A stretch of DNA of 6,234 nt. Origin: Bifidobacteriaceae bacterium (GTDB lineage: Bacteria; Actinomycetota; Actinomycetes; Actinomycetales; WQXJ01). How positions within the stretch are numbered: position 1 is the first letter of the stretch; each line of letters starts with the position of its first letter. Both the position numbers and the translations under genes were made by a program. The stretch lies in contig JAITLE010000260.1 of assembly GCA_031278075.1 (NCBI GenBank), positions 1-6,234 on the forward strand, written 5' to 3'. Below the pieces are notes generated by a model. It made no database searches, was not told the DNA's origin, and saw only the letters and a program-made list of their open reading frames with translations. Below are positions 1 through 6,058 of the stretch, in pieces.

Positions 1-1
1 G

Positions 2-637
2 GACGGCGCCGCCAAGGCAGGTCACGGCGGCCGGCTCGCCGGGGCGCTGGCGGGCGCGGCGGCCCTGGCGCTGACGCTGGGCCTGGCCGGCTGCGGCGAC
101 GGCAGCAGCAGCAGCAGCAAGTCGACGGACACGGACGCCGTCACCGAGGAAGAGGACGAGCCGGGCGCAACTGGCTTCGAGGAGTTCCCCCTCGGCGACG
201 AGCAGATCGCCGGGCCGCTGGTCGTTGCTGGCGTCTACTTCCAGCCCGTCGACATGGAGCCGGCCGGGATGGGCCTGGCCGCCGCCGACTCCAACTTCCA
301 CCTTGAGGCGGATGTCTCCGCGGGACCGAACGATCTGGGTTACGGCCTCGGCAGCTTCGTGCCCAACCTGACAGTCGACTACAAGATCGAGACCGAAGGC
401 GGCGCCCTGGTGCAGGAAGGGACGTTCATGCAGATGAACGCCTCTGACGGTCCGCACTACGGCGCCAACATCGCGCTGAAGGACGCCGGCGCCTACAAGG
501 TGACCTTCATCATCCACTCCCCCGAGGAGAACGGCCACCTGCTGCACGTGGACCCGGAGACCGGCGTGACCGGCCGCTTCTGGACCGAACCGCTCGAGGT
601 GTCCTGGGATTGGGACTACACACCCACGGAGTGGTGA
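2..637 (+). CDS. P19/Tp34-family iron-transport lipoprotein, 5'-truncated
   Basis: Only the 3' part is present (211 codons, no start in the window). The frame stays open to base 2, so the first in-frame ATG at 254 is internal: the residues before it (GVYFQPVD) belong to the conserved domain. A signal sequence with hydrophobic core (visible residues 12-30) ends in lipobox LAGC, with the lipidated Cys at codon 92-94. A Ser5 run and an acidic linker follow, then the domain from about residue 57. Family-typical metal ligands are visible: HxE (H100, E102; compare C. jejuni P19 His42/Glu44), a Met-rich strand (M143, M145) and DGPHYG (H152), with M145-H152 spaced as Met88-His95, and HVDxETGV (H182). 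The family (Pfam Iron_transport) binds Cu and Fe outside the cytoplasmic membrane and partners an FTR1-type permease (FetP/FetM in E. coli). That partner is not in the window and is expected upstream. Family assignment is firm; the metal is inferred. Confidence 0.93.
   Translation, partial: DGAAKAGHGGRLAGALAGAAALALTLGLAGCGDGSSSSSKSTDTDAVTEEEDEPGATGFEEFPLGDEQIAGPLVVAGVYFQPVDMEPAGMGLAAADSNFHLEADVSAGPNDLGYGLGSFVPNLTVDYKIETEGGALVQEGTFMQMNASDGPHYGANIALKDAGAYKVTFIIHSPEENGHLLHVDPETGVTGRFWTEPLEVSWDWDYTPTEW
104..118 (+). repeat. (AGC)5 trinucleotide run, Ser5 linker
   Basis: Five perfect AGC codons encode Ser5, starting four residues after the lipobox Cys. The run lies in the flexible tether between lipid anchor and folded domain. 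Changes in copy number would keep the frame. Confidence 0.8.
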
Positions 638-815
638 CCACCACGCGGACTTGAACCCTCGGTTGGAGACCGGCGCGGTCGCCGACCGATCCTGGCAGGG
701 CACGCGGCGGCGCCGTGGGGCAGTTGGGCTGGCTCGGAACCGGCTCTTCGGCCCGCGGCGCGGCGCTAGCCTTGGGGCCATCGCGGCCGGGCGGCCGGCG
801 CGGTCACCGTCGGAG

Positions 816-844
816 CTGGAGGGACACAGCTTCGGCGGTAGGAT
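816..844 (+). promoter_or_regulatory. Weak candidate promoter for the DUF2318-ABC genes
   Basis: A TAGGAT box at 839-844 resembles an actinobacterial -10 element. Seventeen bases upstream, CTGGAG (816-821) is only a poor match to TTGACA. Transcription would begin near 851 and leave a leader of about 48 bases before the GTG at 899. This is pattern matching in GC-rich DNA, supported only by its position in the long spacer. Confidence 0.22.
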
Positions 845-881
845 TCGCGTCGGCGGCCCGGCCCAAAGAATGACAAAACGT

Positions 882-886
882 AGGAG
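882..886 (+). promoter_or_regulatory. Ribosome binding site for the GTG start at 899
   Basis: AGGAG lies 12 bases before GTG 899, which is longer than ideal. An in-frame TAG at 881-883 rules out any start further upstream, so this site and the GTG are the best pair. Confidence 0.6.
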
Positions 887-898
887 ACACCGACTTCA

Positions 899-2416
899 GT
901 GCTTGGACAGTTCATCACAGTGATCCAAGGCTGCGCGCCAGCCGCGCTCGTCTTGGCTGTCATGGTGATAACCGGCCGGGCGCTGAGCGGAACCGCCGCT
1001 GCACATCATGCCCGCCAAATCTCCGCCAAGAGCGGCGGGCGCAGCGGTCCCCGGGTCGCCCTGAGGCCCGCGGCTTGGGGGGGCGGCGCCGGCGCGCTGG
1101 CCGGCGCCGCCCTGGCGGCCCTCAGAGAATCCGCCCTGTTGCGCAGCCGAGAGGCCTTTTCGGCCTGGACGGCCGGCACGTTGATCGTGGCTCTGGTGGC
1201 CCTGGTGGTTTTCACTTGGTTGACGCCCACTCCCGCCACGCCTCTGCCGGCCGCGGTGGCCAGGCGCCTGGCGCAGATCCGGCGCCGGGATGGCGACCCA
1301 GCCGTTCCCCCGTCCGGCGGCGCCGACAGCCGCCAACTCGGCGGCTCCGACAACTCCCCGCCCGGCGGCGCGCCCGATCCCGCGCTCGCCGGGAGCGCCT
1401 CCGCCGCCCAGAGCGTCGCCGGCGCGGCGCGCGTCCGCGGCGCGCGGCGGGCATGGGCCGCGGCGGCTTGGAGCTGGACTGCCGCCTTGGTCGCGGCTCT
1501 GGTCCTAGCCCGGGCTCTGCCCACGGTCTTATTGCAGTTCACAAGCTTTGTCGTGCCGGGTGAGCCCATCTGGTCGACCGACTCAGCCCTCCGCGCGGCG
1601 GGCTTTGTCGCTGGGGCGGTGCTGGTCGGAATCGGCGGCGTGGCGTTGGTCCGGGCGTCCCAGGGGACGCGACCCGGCACAGGACGCGTCGCGCTGACCG
1701 CGATCGCCGCGATCGCCACGCTGACCGCGGCTGTCAACCTGATCCAGGTTTTCACGAGCCGCCAGATGATCCGGCTGCCGCGTGGGGCCTTCAACACGCT
1801 CGCCTGGCTGATCAACCACCAGACAGCGTTGCTCGCCGCGGCCGCCGTGGTGGGGCTGGCGCTGCCTTCGGTGATGCTCGTCTCCAACCTCCGGCGCGGG
1901 CCGAGCGGCCCGAATCCCGCGGCGCGGCGCCTGGTCAAAGCCACCAAACGCCGCCGCCTGCGTTACGGCGTCCTCACCTCCGGCGCGTATGTGGCGCTCG
2001 GTCTCGCGGTCACCGTGGGCGTCGCGATCGAAGAACGCGAGATAGAGCTCTCCCCGCCCGAGCCTTACGAATTGGTCGAAGGCGCCGCCCTGGTCTCCCT
2101 CGAACTGGTCGAAGACGGCCACCTGCATCGTTTCGCCTACACCGCCGCGGACGGGACCGAGGTTCGTTTCATCGTGATCAAGAAGAATGGGGTCGCCTAC
2201 GGCGTGGGTCTCGACGCGTGCGAGGTGTGCGGCCCGACCGGATATTACGAGCGCGACGGGAAAATCGTCTGTCGGCGTTGCGATGTGGTCATGAACATCG
2301 CGACCATCGGCTTCAAAGGCGGCTGCAACCCGATCCCACTCGAATACACGCTCGACGGCGACTGCCTGACGGTCTCCGCCGCCGATCTCGAAGCCGCCGC
2401 GTCGATCTTCGCGTAG
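899..2416 (+). CDS. DUF2318-family Fe-S-type membrane protein
   Basis: 505 aa with a GTG start; the opening MLGQFITVIQ runs straight into a first membrane helix. Hydrophobic segments lie near residues 11-27, 92-108, 191-213, 232-252, 264-284, 308-330 and 358-376. Residues 113-185 form a long Pro/Gly/Ser/Ala linker that looks like an addition. The C-terminal domain (about 377-505) matches DUF2318 by its DGHLHRF segment, DACEVCG (C441, C444), CRRCD (C458, C461) and GGCNPIP (C476). This family is often annotated as Fe-S-containing membrane protein; cofactor and reaction are unproven. The loop 332-356 before the last helix is strongly basic, so by the positive-inside rule the cysteine domain should face outward, on the same side as P19. 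The corresponding C. jejuni gene is Cj1660, next to p19. An electron or thiol transfer role in iron uptake is inference. The stop lies 8 bases before the next gene. Confidence 0.85.
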   Translation: MLGQFITVIQGCAPAALVLAVMVITGRALSGTAAAHHARQISAKSGGRSGPRVALRPAAWGGGAGALAGAALAALRESALLRSREAFSAWTAGTLIVALVALVVFTWLTPTPATPLPAAVARRLAQIRRRDGDPAVPPSGGADSRQLGGSDNSPPGGAPDPALAGSASAAQSVAGAARVRGARRAWAAAAWSWTAALVAALVLARALPTVLLQFTSFVVPGEPIWSTDSALRAAGFVAGAVLVGIGGVALVRASQGTRPGTGRVALTAIAAIATLTAAVNLIQVFTSRQMIRLPRGAFNTLAWLINHQTALLAAAAVVGLALPSVMLVSNLRRGPSGPNPAARRLVKATKRRRLRYGVLTSGAYVALGLAVTVGVAIEEREIELSPPEPYELVEGAALVSLELVEDGHLHRFAYTAADGTEVRFIVIKKNGVAYGVGLDACEVCGPTGYYERDGKIVCRRCDVVMNIATIGFKGGCNPIPLEYTLDGDCLTVSAADLEAAASIFA

Positions 2417-2424
2417 GGTCTGAG

Positions 2425-3939
2425 ATGTTTTTCCGAATGGTGCGCGGCGCGCTGGCGCGGGGACGCTCGGGCAGGGTTATGATCGCCGCCACGACCGCTT
2501 TGGGGACGGCGGTCGCGACAGCGATGCTGGGCGTGATGTTCGACGTGGGCGACAAGGTCAACGAGGAGCTGAAGGCGTACGGCGCGAATATCTTGGTCCA
2601 GGGCCGCGGCGCGGCGGTGTTGGGTCAGCTCTACGAGATGGATGAGGCTGCCCCCGTCGGTCGCGCTCCCCTCGCCGAAGATCAGATCGCGGATATCAAG
2701 ACGATTTTCTGGGCACACAACATTGTCGATTTCGCCCCGTTTTTGAACGCCACAGCCACTTTGTCGGTGGACGATGCCGACCGGTCGGGCGCCGATGTCG
2801 CGGTGGTGGGCACGTGGTTCGCGCATCACCTGGATCTCCCGACCGGCGAGCACGCCGAGGCCGGCGTGCTGGGTCTGCGCTCCTGGTGGGACGTCGAGGG
2901 CGGCTGGATCGCGGACGGCGACACCGACCTGGCGATGGTTGGCGCCGACCTGGCTGCCAGGTTCTCCTTGAACTTGGGCGACGAGTTCACCCTGGTCGGC
3001 CAGCCTCGCGCGGGTGACGCCGGTGACGCCGGTGACGCCGGTGACGAAGCGGCGGCGTCCCTCGGCGCCGCCACGGGCGCCGTGGGTCACGCGGGTCACG
3101 CGGGTCACGCGGGGGCTGCCGGCGACACAGGCGGCGCGGCCTACATAGCTGACGCGGGCGACGCGGGCGGAAGGGGCGGGACGGTCGCGGCGGTCGGCAT
3201 CGTGCGGGGGGAAAGCTCAGGCGAACGGCTGACCCTGCGGGTGGCTGGAATCCTGTCCTCCGGCGCGGAGGAGGACAACGCGGTGGTCTTGCCCCTGGCG
3301 ACGGCGCAGGCGCTGGCGGGCCGGCCCGGCGAGGTCGACTTCGTCGAGGTCAGCGCCTTGACCACTCCGGACAACGACCTGGCGCGGCGCGCCGCGCAAA
3401 ACCCCGGCGCGCTGAGCATCTCGGAATGGGAGACGTGGTACTGCACGGCCTACGTCAGCGCGATCGCCTACCAGATCGAAGAGGTCATCCCGGACGCGGT
3501 GGCGAAGCCGGTGCGGGCGGTGACGGAATCCTCGGGCAGCATCCTCGAGAAGACGTCGTTGTTGATGCTGCTGGTCACGGTGCTGAGCCTGATCGCGTCC
3601 GCGCTCGCGATCGCGAACCTGGTGACCGCCAGCGTGATCGAACGCGCCCCGCAGATCGGGCTGCTCAAAGCGGTCGGGGCCTCGGACGCGTCAGTGCTGC
3701 GGCTGGTGTTGACGGAGCTGATCGTGATCGCGCTCGGGGGCGGTGTGGTCGGCTACGGGCTCGGTTTGGGGTTCGCCCAGGTTGTCGGGCAGGCCGCGTT
3801 CGCCTCTTCGATCGCGGTGCGGCCGGTGGTGGCCGCGCTGGTCGGCGTGCTCGTGCTGTTGGTCGTGTTGGGCGGCGCGCTGCCCTCGATCCGGATGTTG
3901 CTGCGGCTGCGCCCAGCGGACGTCCTGCACGGCAGGTGA
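2425..3939 (+). CDS. FtsX/MacB-type ABC transporter permease 1
   Basis: 504 aa. ATG 2425 is chosen because it lies 8 bases after the previous stop, has AGGG six bases upstream, and its product (MFFRMVRGALARG) aligns with the second permease; the open frame upstream overlaps the DUF2318 gene and is not protein-like. Topology is that of MacB/FtsX: helix 1 at about 21-43, a large extracytoplasmic domain at 44-372, then three helices at about 379-403, 432-455 and 467-487. ERAPQIGLLKAVGAS (406-420) is the cytoplasmic coupling segment between helices 2 and 3, and the end RLRPADVLHGR is family-typical. An unusual low-complexity insertion (about 196-252) carries Gly-Asp-Ala and Gly-His-Ala repeats just before LRVAGILSSGAEED. 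A segment EWETWYCTAY (334-343) lies in the outer domain. It probably pairs with permease 2 and the downstream ATPase, as in the C. jejuni p19 locus. The substrate is unknown; MacB-type machines often do mechanical work rather than channel transport. Confidence 0.88.
   Translation: MFFRMVRGALARGRSGRVMIAATTALGTAVATAMLGVMFDVGDKVNEELKAYGANILVQGRGAAVLGQLYEMDEAAPVGRAPLAEDQIADIKTIFWAHNIVDFAPFLNATATLSVDDADRSGADVAVVGTWFAHHLDLPTGEHAEAGVLGLRSWWDVEGGWIADGDTDLAMVGADLAARFSLNLGDEFTLVGQPRAGDAGDAGDAGDEAAASLGAATGAVGHAGHAGHAGAAGDTGGAAYIADAGDAGGRGGTVAAVGIVRGESSGERLTLRVAGILSSGAEEDNAVVLPLATAQALAGRPGEVDFVEVSALTTPDNDLARRAAQNPGALSISEWETWYCTAYVSAIAYQIEEVIPDAVAKPVRAVTESSGSILEKTSLLMLLVTVLSLIASALAIANLVTASVIERAPQIGLLKAVGASDASVLRLVLTELIVIALGGGVVGYGLGLGFAQVVGQAAFASSIAVRPVVAALVGVLVLLVVLGGALPSIRMLLRLRPADVLHGR
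3013..3045 (+). repeat. 9-bp tandem repeat encoding Gly-Asp-Ala
   Basis: GGTGACGCC occurs three times in perfect tandem (3013-3039), followed by GGTGAC (3040-3045). It encodes (GDA)3-GD inside the extracytoplasmic domain of permease 1. The unit is a multiple of three, so copy-number change preserves the frame. Confidence 0.92.
3085..3114 (+). repeat. 9-bp tandem repeat encoding Gly-His-Ala
   Basis: GGTCACGCG occurs three times in perfect tandem (3085-3111), plus one Gly codon, giving (GHA)3-G with three regularly spaced His (H222, H225, H228). It differs from the GGT-GAC-GCC unit by Asp-to-His (GAC to CAC) and one silent third-position change, so the two arrays probably share an origin. Confidence 0.92.
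3151..3168 (+). repeat. 9-bp tandem repeat encoding Asp-Ala-Gly
   Basis: GACGCGGGC occurs twice in perfect tandem and encodes DAGDAG. It is the third short array in the same insertion of permease 1, with codons slightly different from the first array. Confidence 0.85.
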
Positions 3940-3944
3940 CGGCG

Positions 3945-5342
3945 ATGTTCGGGAAACGCGATCCACGGCCGGCCGGCGGCCGAGCGCCGCGAGGCGGGCG
4001 GCGGGCGCAGCCAGCGGCGCGCGGGCCTGCGTTGCGGGGCCGCCGCGCTATGTTCCGGCGGATGGTGGCGCGCTCCTTGACGCGGCGGCGCTCGCGGGTG
4101 GCGATCGCGGTGCTGGCGGTGGCCATCGGCGCGACCACCCTGTTCGCGTTGGCCACCATCGCCACCGACATCCCGCGTCAGATGACCCGTGAGATGCGCG
4201 CCTACGGCGGCAATCTGCTGGTGCTGCCCCGCGAGGGCGCCGCGGCGATCGACCAAGCCGTCCTGCCGCTGGTGGACGAGGTGGTCGGCGAACGCGATCT
4301 GGTCGGCGCCGCGCCGTACCGGTATCAGACGGTCCGCCTGCACGAGCAGCCCTACCTCGCCGCCGGAACCGACCTGGCCGCGGTGCGGGCCGTCAGCCCG
4401 TATTGGCACGTCGAAGGCGATTGGCCCGCGGCGCCCGGTGAGATCCTGGTGGGCCAGGACATCGCCGAATGGGTCGACGTCTGGGTGGGCGACACGATCG
4501 AGTTGGTCACCGCCGCGCCCGCGCCGACGGCTGCGGCCAGCACGGAACAGGGCGGCGTGTCCGATCCCGACCCGACAGCCCCGGGGACCGGCGCGGCAGC
4601 GGGCGGGGCCGAGCCGGGGGGCGGCACGACGGGAGACGGCACGACGGGAGAGGGGGACGAAGCGGACCGGTCGGCATCGGGCGATGAGGCGATCGCGCAA
4701 GACTTGACCAAGCTGTTCACCATCACGGGCGTCGCCACCACCGGCGGCGAGGAAGACTCGATGGTGTTCCTCTCGCTGGCTGACCTGGAGGCGTTCACGC
4801 AGGTCAGCGGGGTTCTAGACGCCGTCGAATACTCGGTTGCGCTGAACGCGGCTGAGATCGACCAGCTGGCGGCCGCGATCGACGAGGCGGTGCCAAGCGT
4901 GTCGGCGGCGGCCGTCAAACGCCTCACGCGGTCCGACGCATACGTGCTCGACATGCTGCGCGTGCTGTTGGGCCTGGTCGCGGCGATCGTGCTCGCGCTC
5001 ACGATGATCGGCGTCAGCACCACGATGATGGCCGTGGTCGCCGAGCGCCGCAACGAGATCGCGCTGCTCAAAGCGCTCGGGGCATTGGATCGGCAGGTCG
5101 AGCGGGAGTTCCTGACGGAGGGGATCGCGCTCGGCGTGGTGGGCGGGACGCTCGGCAGCGCGTTGGGCTACGTGTTCGCGCAGGTCGTGAGCTTGACGGT
5201 GTTCCATCGGAGCGTCGGCTTCAACTGGTGGCTGGCGCTCGCGGCGGTTGGCTTGTCCACTGGAGTCGCGTACGTCGCGAGTTTGGCGCCGGTGCGGCGG
5301 ACCGCACAGGTGGACCCCGCTATCGTGTTGAGAGGCGAATAG
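3945..5342 (+). CDS. FtsX/MacB-type ABC transporter permease 2
   Basis: 465 aa from ATG 3945, which lies 5 bases after the previous stop and has AGGTGA five bases upstream. A second start, ATG 4050 (430 aa), begins MFRRMVARSLTRR exactly where permease 1 begins; the extra 35 residues are mostly Arg/Gly/Pro/Ala and may not be translated. Helix 1 is about 52-72, the extracytoplasmic domain 73-335, and the FtsX helices about 338-362, 393-415 and 428-447. ERRNEIALLKALGA (367-380) is the coupling segment. Both permeases share an N-terminal AYGxNxLV block and a TGVATTGGEEDSMV-like segment, marking them as paralogues likely to form a heterodimer. Residues 190-248 form a Pro/Gly/Thr/Ala/acidic insertion at the place matching the repeat insertion of permease 1. 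The stop lies 8 bases before the ATPase start. Class is clear; substrate is unknown. Confidence 0.88.
   Translation: MFGKRDPRPAGGRAPRGGRRAQPAARGPALRGRRAMFRRMVARSLTRRRSRVAIAVLAVAIGATTLFALATIATDIPRQMTREMRAYGGNLLVLPREGAAAIDQAVLPLVDEVVGERDLVGAAPYRYQTVRLHEQPYLAAGTDLAAVRAVSPYWHVEGDWPAAPGEILVGQDIAEWVDVWVGDTIELVTAAPAPTAAASTEQGGVSDPDPTAPGTGAAAGGAEPGGGTTGDGTTGEGDEADRSASGDEAIAQDLTKLFTITGVATTGGEEDSMVFLSLADLEAFTQVSGVLDAVEYSVALNAAEIDQLAAAIDEAVPSVSAAAVKRLTRSDAYVLDMLRVLLGLVAAIVLALTMIGVSTTMMAVVAERRNEIALLKALGALDRQVEREFLTEGIALGVVGGTLGSALGYVFAQVVSLTVFHRSVGFNWWLALAAVGLSTGVAYVASLAPVRRTAQVDPAIVLRGE
4623..4652 (+). repeat. 15-bp direct repeat, two copies, in permease 2
   Basis: GGCACGACGGGAGAC (4623-4637) is followed directly by a copy differing only in its last base (4638-4652). 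It encodes GTTGDGTTGE within the low-complexity outer-domain insertion. Confidence 0.85.
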
Positions 5343-5345
5343 GAG
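5341..5345 (+). promoter_or_regulatory. Ribosome binding site for ATPase start 5351
   Basis: AGGAG overlaps the stop codon of permease 2 and ends five bases before ATG 5351, suggesting coupled translation. A second AGGAG at 5383-5387 stands five bases before ATG 5393 in the same frame, so two well-served starts exist. Confidence 0.65.
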
Positions 5346-5350
5346 AACCC

Positions 5351-6058
5351 ATGGCGGCGTTAGAGGAGAATCCGACTAGTCGAGGAGCGGACATGACCGG
5401 CCTATTGGAGTTGCGCGGCGTCTCGAAGATCTACGGCGACCTGCACGCCCTGAGCGGTGTCGACTTGACTGTGCCGAGCGGGGAGTGGCTCTCGATCGTG
5501 GGGCCGTCCGGTTCGGGCAAGACCACTTTGATGAACATCGTCGGAGCGATGGACAAAGCGACTGAGGGAACCGTGGTCCTAGACGGGATGGACCTCAGCG
5601 AAATGCGGCCAAAAGACCTGGCGGCGATCCGCCGGAACACCGTTGGACTAATATTCCAGAAATTCCACCTGATCCCGCACCTCAGCGCGGTGGAAAACGT
5701 CATGGTGGCGCAGTATTACCATTCGATGCCGGACGAGGCGGAGGCGCTCGACGCCCTGGAGAAGGTCGGCCTGAAGGACCGCGCCAGCCACCTGCCCGCG
5801 CAGCTGTCCGGCGGCGAACAGCAGCGGGTTTGCATCGCCCGCGCGCTGATCAACTACCCCAAGCTGATCCTCGCGGACGAGCCCACCGGCAACTTGGACG
5901 CCGCCAACGAGCAGATCGTGCTCGACATCTTCCATTCGCTGCACCGCGAGGGGACCACGCTGATCGTGGTGACACATGATCTGGATGTGGCCCGGCAAGG
6001 CCAGCGCGAGATCGCTTTGGACCACGGCAAGGTGGTCCGCGAGCTTCGCCATGCGTGA
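5351..6058 (+). CDS. ABC transporter ATPase, LolD/MacB-like
   Basis: 235 aa from ATG 5351. ATG 5393 in the same frame gives 221 aa and begins MTGLLELRGVSKIYG, which is the usual family beginning; both have AGGAG at equal spacing. A complete nucleotide-binding domain is visible: Walker A GPSGSGKT (51-58), Q-loop Gln103, signature LSGGEQQ (152-158), Walker B LILADE (172-177) with catalytic Glu177, D-loop NLDA (181-184) and switch His209. Nothing needed for ATP hydrolysis is missing. The length and the DEPTGNLD motif place it with the MacB/LolD/FtsE group that serves FtsX-type permeases, which fits the two permeases just upstream. It should bind their cytoplasmic coupling segments as the energy source of the complex. 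The matching C. jejuni gene is Cj1663. Its last eight bases overlap a possible downstream start at 6051. Confidence 0.93.
   Translation: MAALEENPTSRGADMTGLLELRGVSKIYGDLHALSGVDLTVPSGEWLSIVGPSGSGKTTLMNIVGAMDKATEGTVVLDGMDLSEMRPKDLAAIRRNTVGLIFQKFHLIPHLSAVENVMVAQYYHSMPDEAEALDALEKVGLKDRASHLPAQLSGGEQQRVCIARALINYPKLILADEPTGNLDAANEQIVLDIFHSLHREGTTLIVVTHDLDVARQGQREIALDHGKVVRELRHA

Larger units (their letters stand above)
638..898. other. Intergenic spacer, no gene supported
   Basis: This 261-base stretch is the only sizeable gap in the otherwise tightly packed locus. Open frames crossing it are Arg-rich, have no similarity I recognise and no good ribosome site. Small GC-rich inverted repeats occur (for example 676-680 with 684-688, five base pairs), but none is followed by a T tract. 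The 3' end (862-886) is locally richer in A and holds the ribosome site of the next gene. I see no tRNA, riboswitch fold or clear iron-regulator operator. Confidence 0.6.

Noticed and set aside
631..644. Five-base-pair inverted repeat at the P19 stop codon considered as a terminator
   Set aside because: The stem is too short and no T tract follows.
636..665. Minus-strand match to a tRNA T-loop consensus (GGTTCAAGTCC)
   Set aside because: The flanking stem does not pair beyond two base pairs, and no acceptor, anticodon or D arm can be formed around it.
638..898. Search for a DtxR/IdeR- or Fur-like operator in the spacer
   Set aside because: No AT-rich palindrome resembling these operators is visible; the GC-rich dyads present do not match.
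651..923. Open frame of 90 codons in the spacer
   Set aside because: The product is Arg-rich with no recognisable domain, the start has no ribosome site, and the frame overlaps the start of the well-supported DUF2318 gene.
1006..1947. Long minus-strand open frame opposite the DUF2318 gene
   Set aside because: It is an antisense shadow caused by high GC at third codon positions. The + strand frame has membrane helices and family motifs; this one is Arg/Ala/Pro-rich and featureless.
2218..2424. Upstream extension of permease 1 overlapping the DUF2318 gene
   Set aside because: The extension is Arg-rich and reads the DUF2318 cysteine-domain codons out of frame; ATG 2425 fits homology and spacing.
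3013..3168. Short regular repeats considered as a CRISPR or regulator-binding array
   Set aside because: The units are 9 bp, contiguous and in frame within a permease gene, with no spacers; they are coding tripeptide repeats.
3426..3944. Upstream extension of permease 2 overlapping permease 1
   Set aside because: It reads the conserved FtsX helices of permease 1 out of frame and gives Arg/Gly-rich sequence with no membrane segments.
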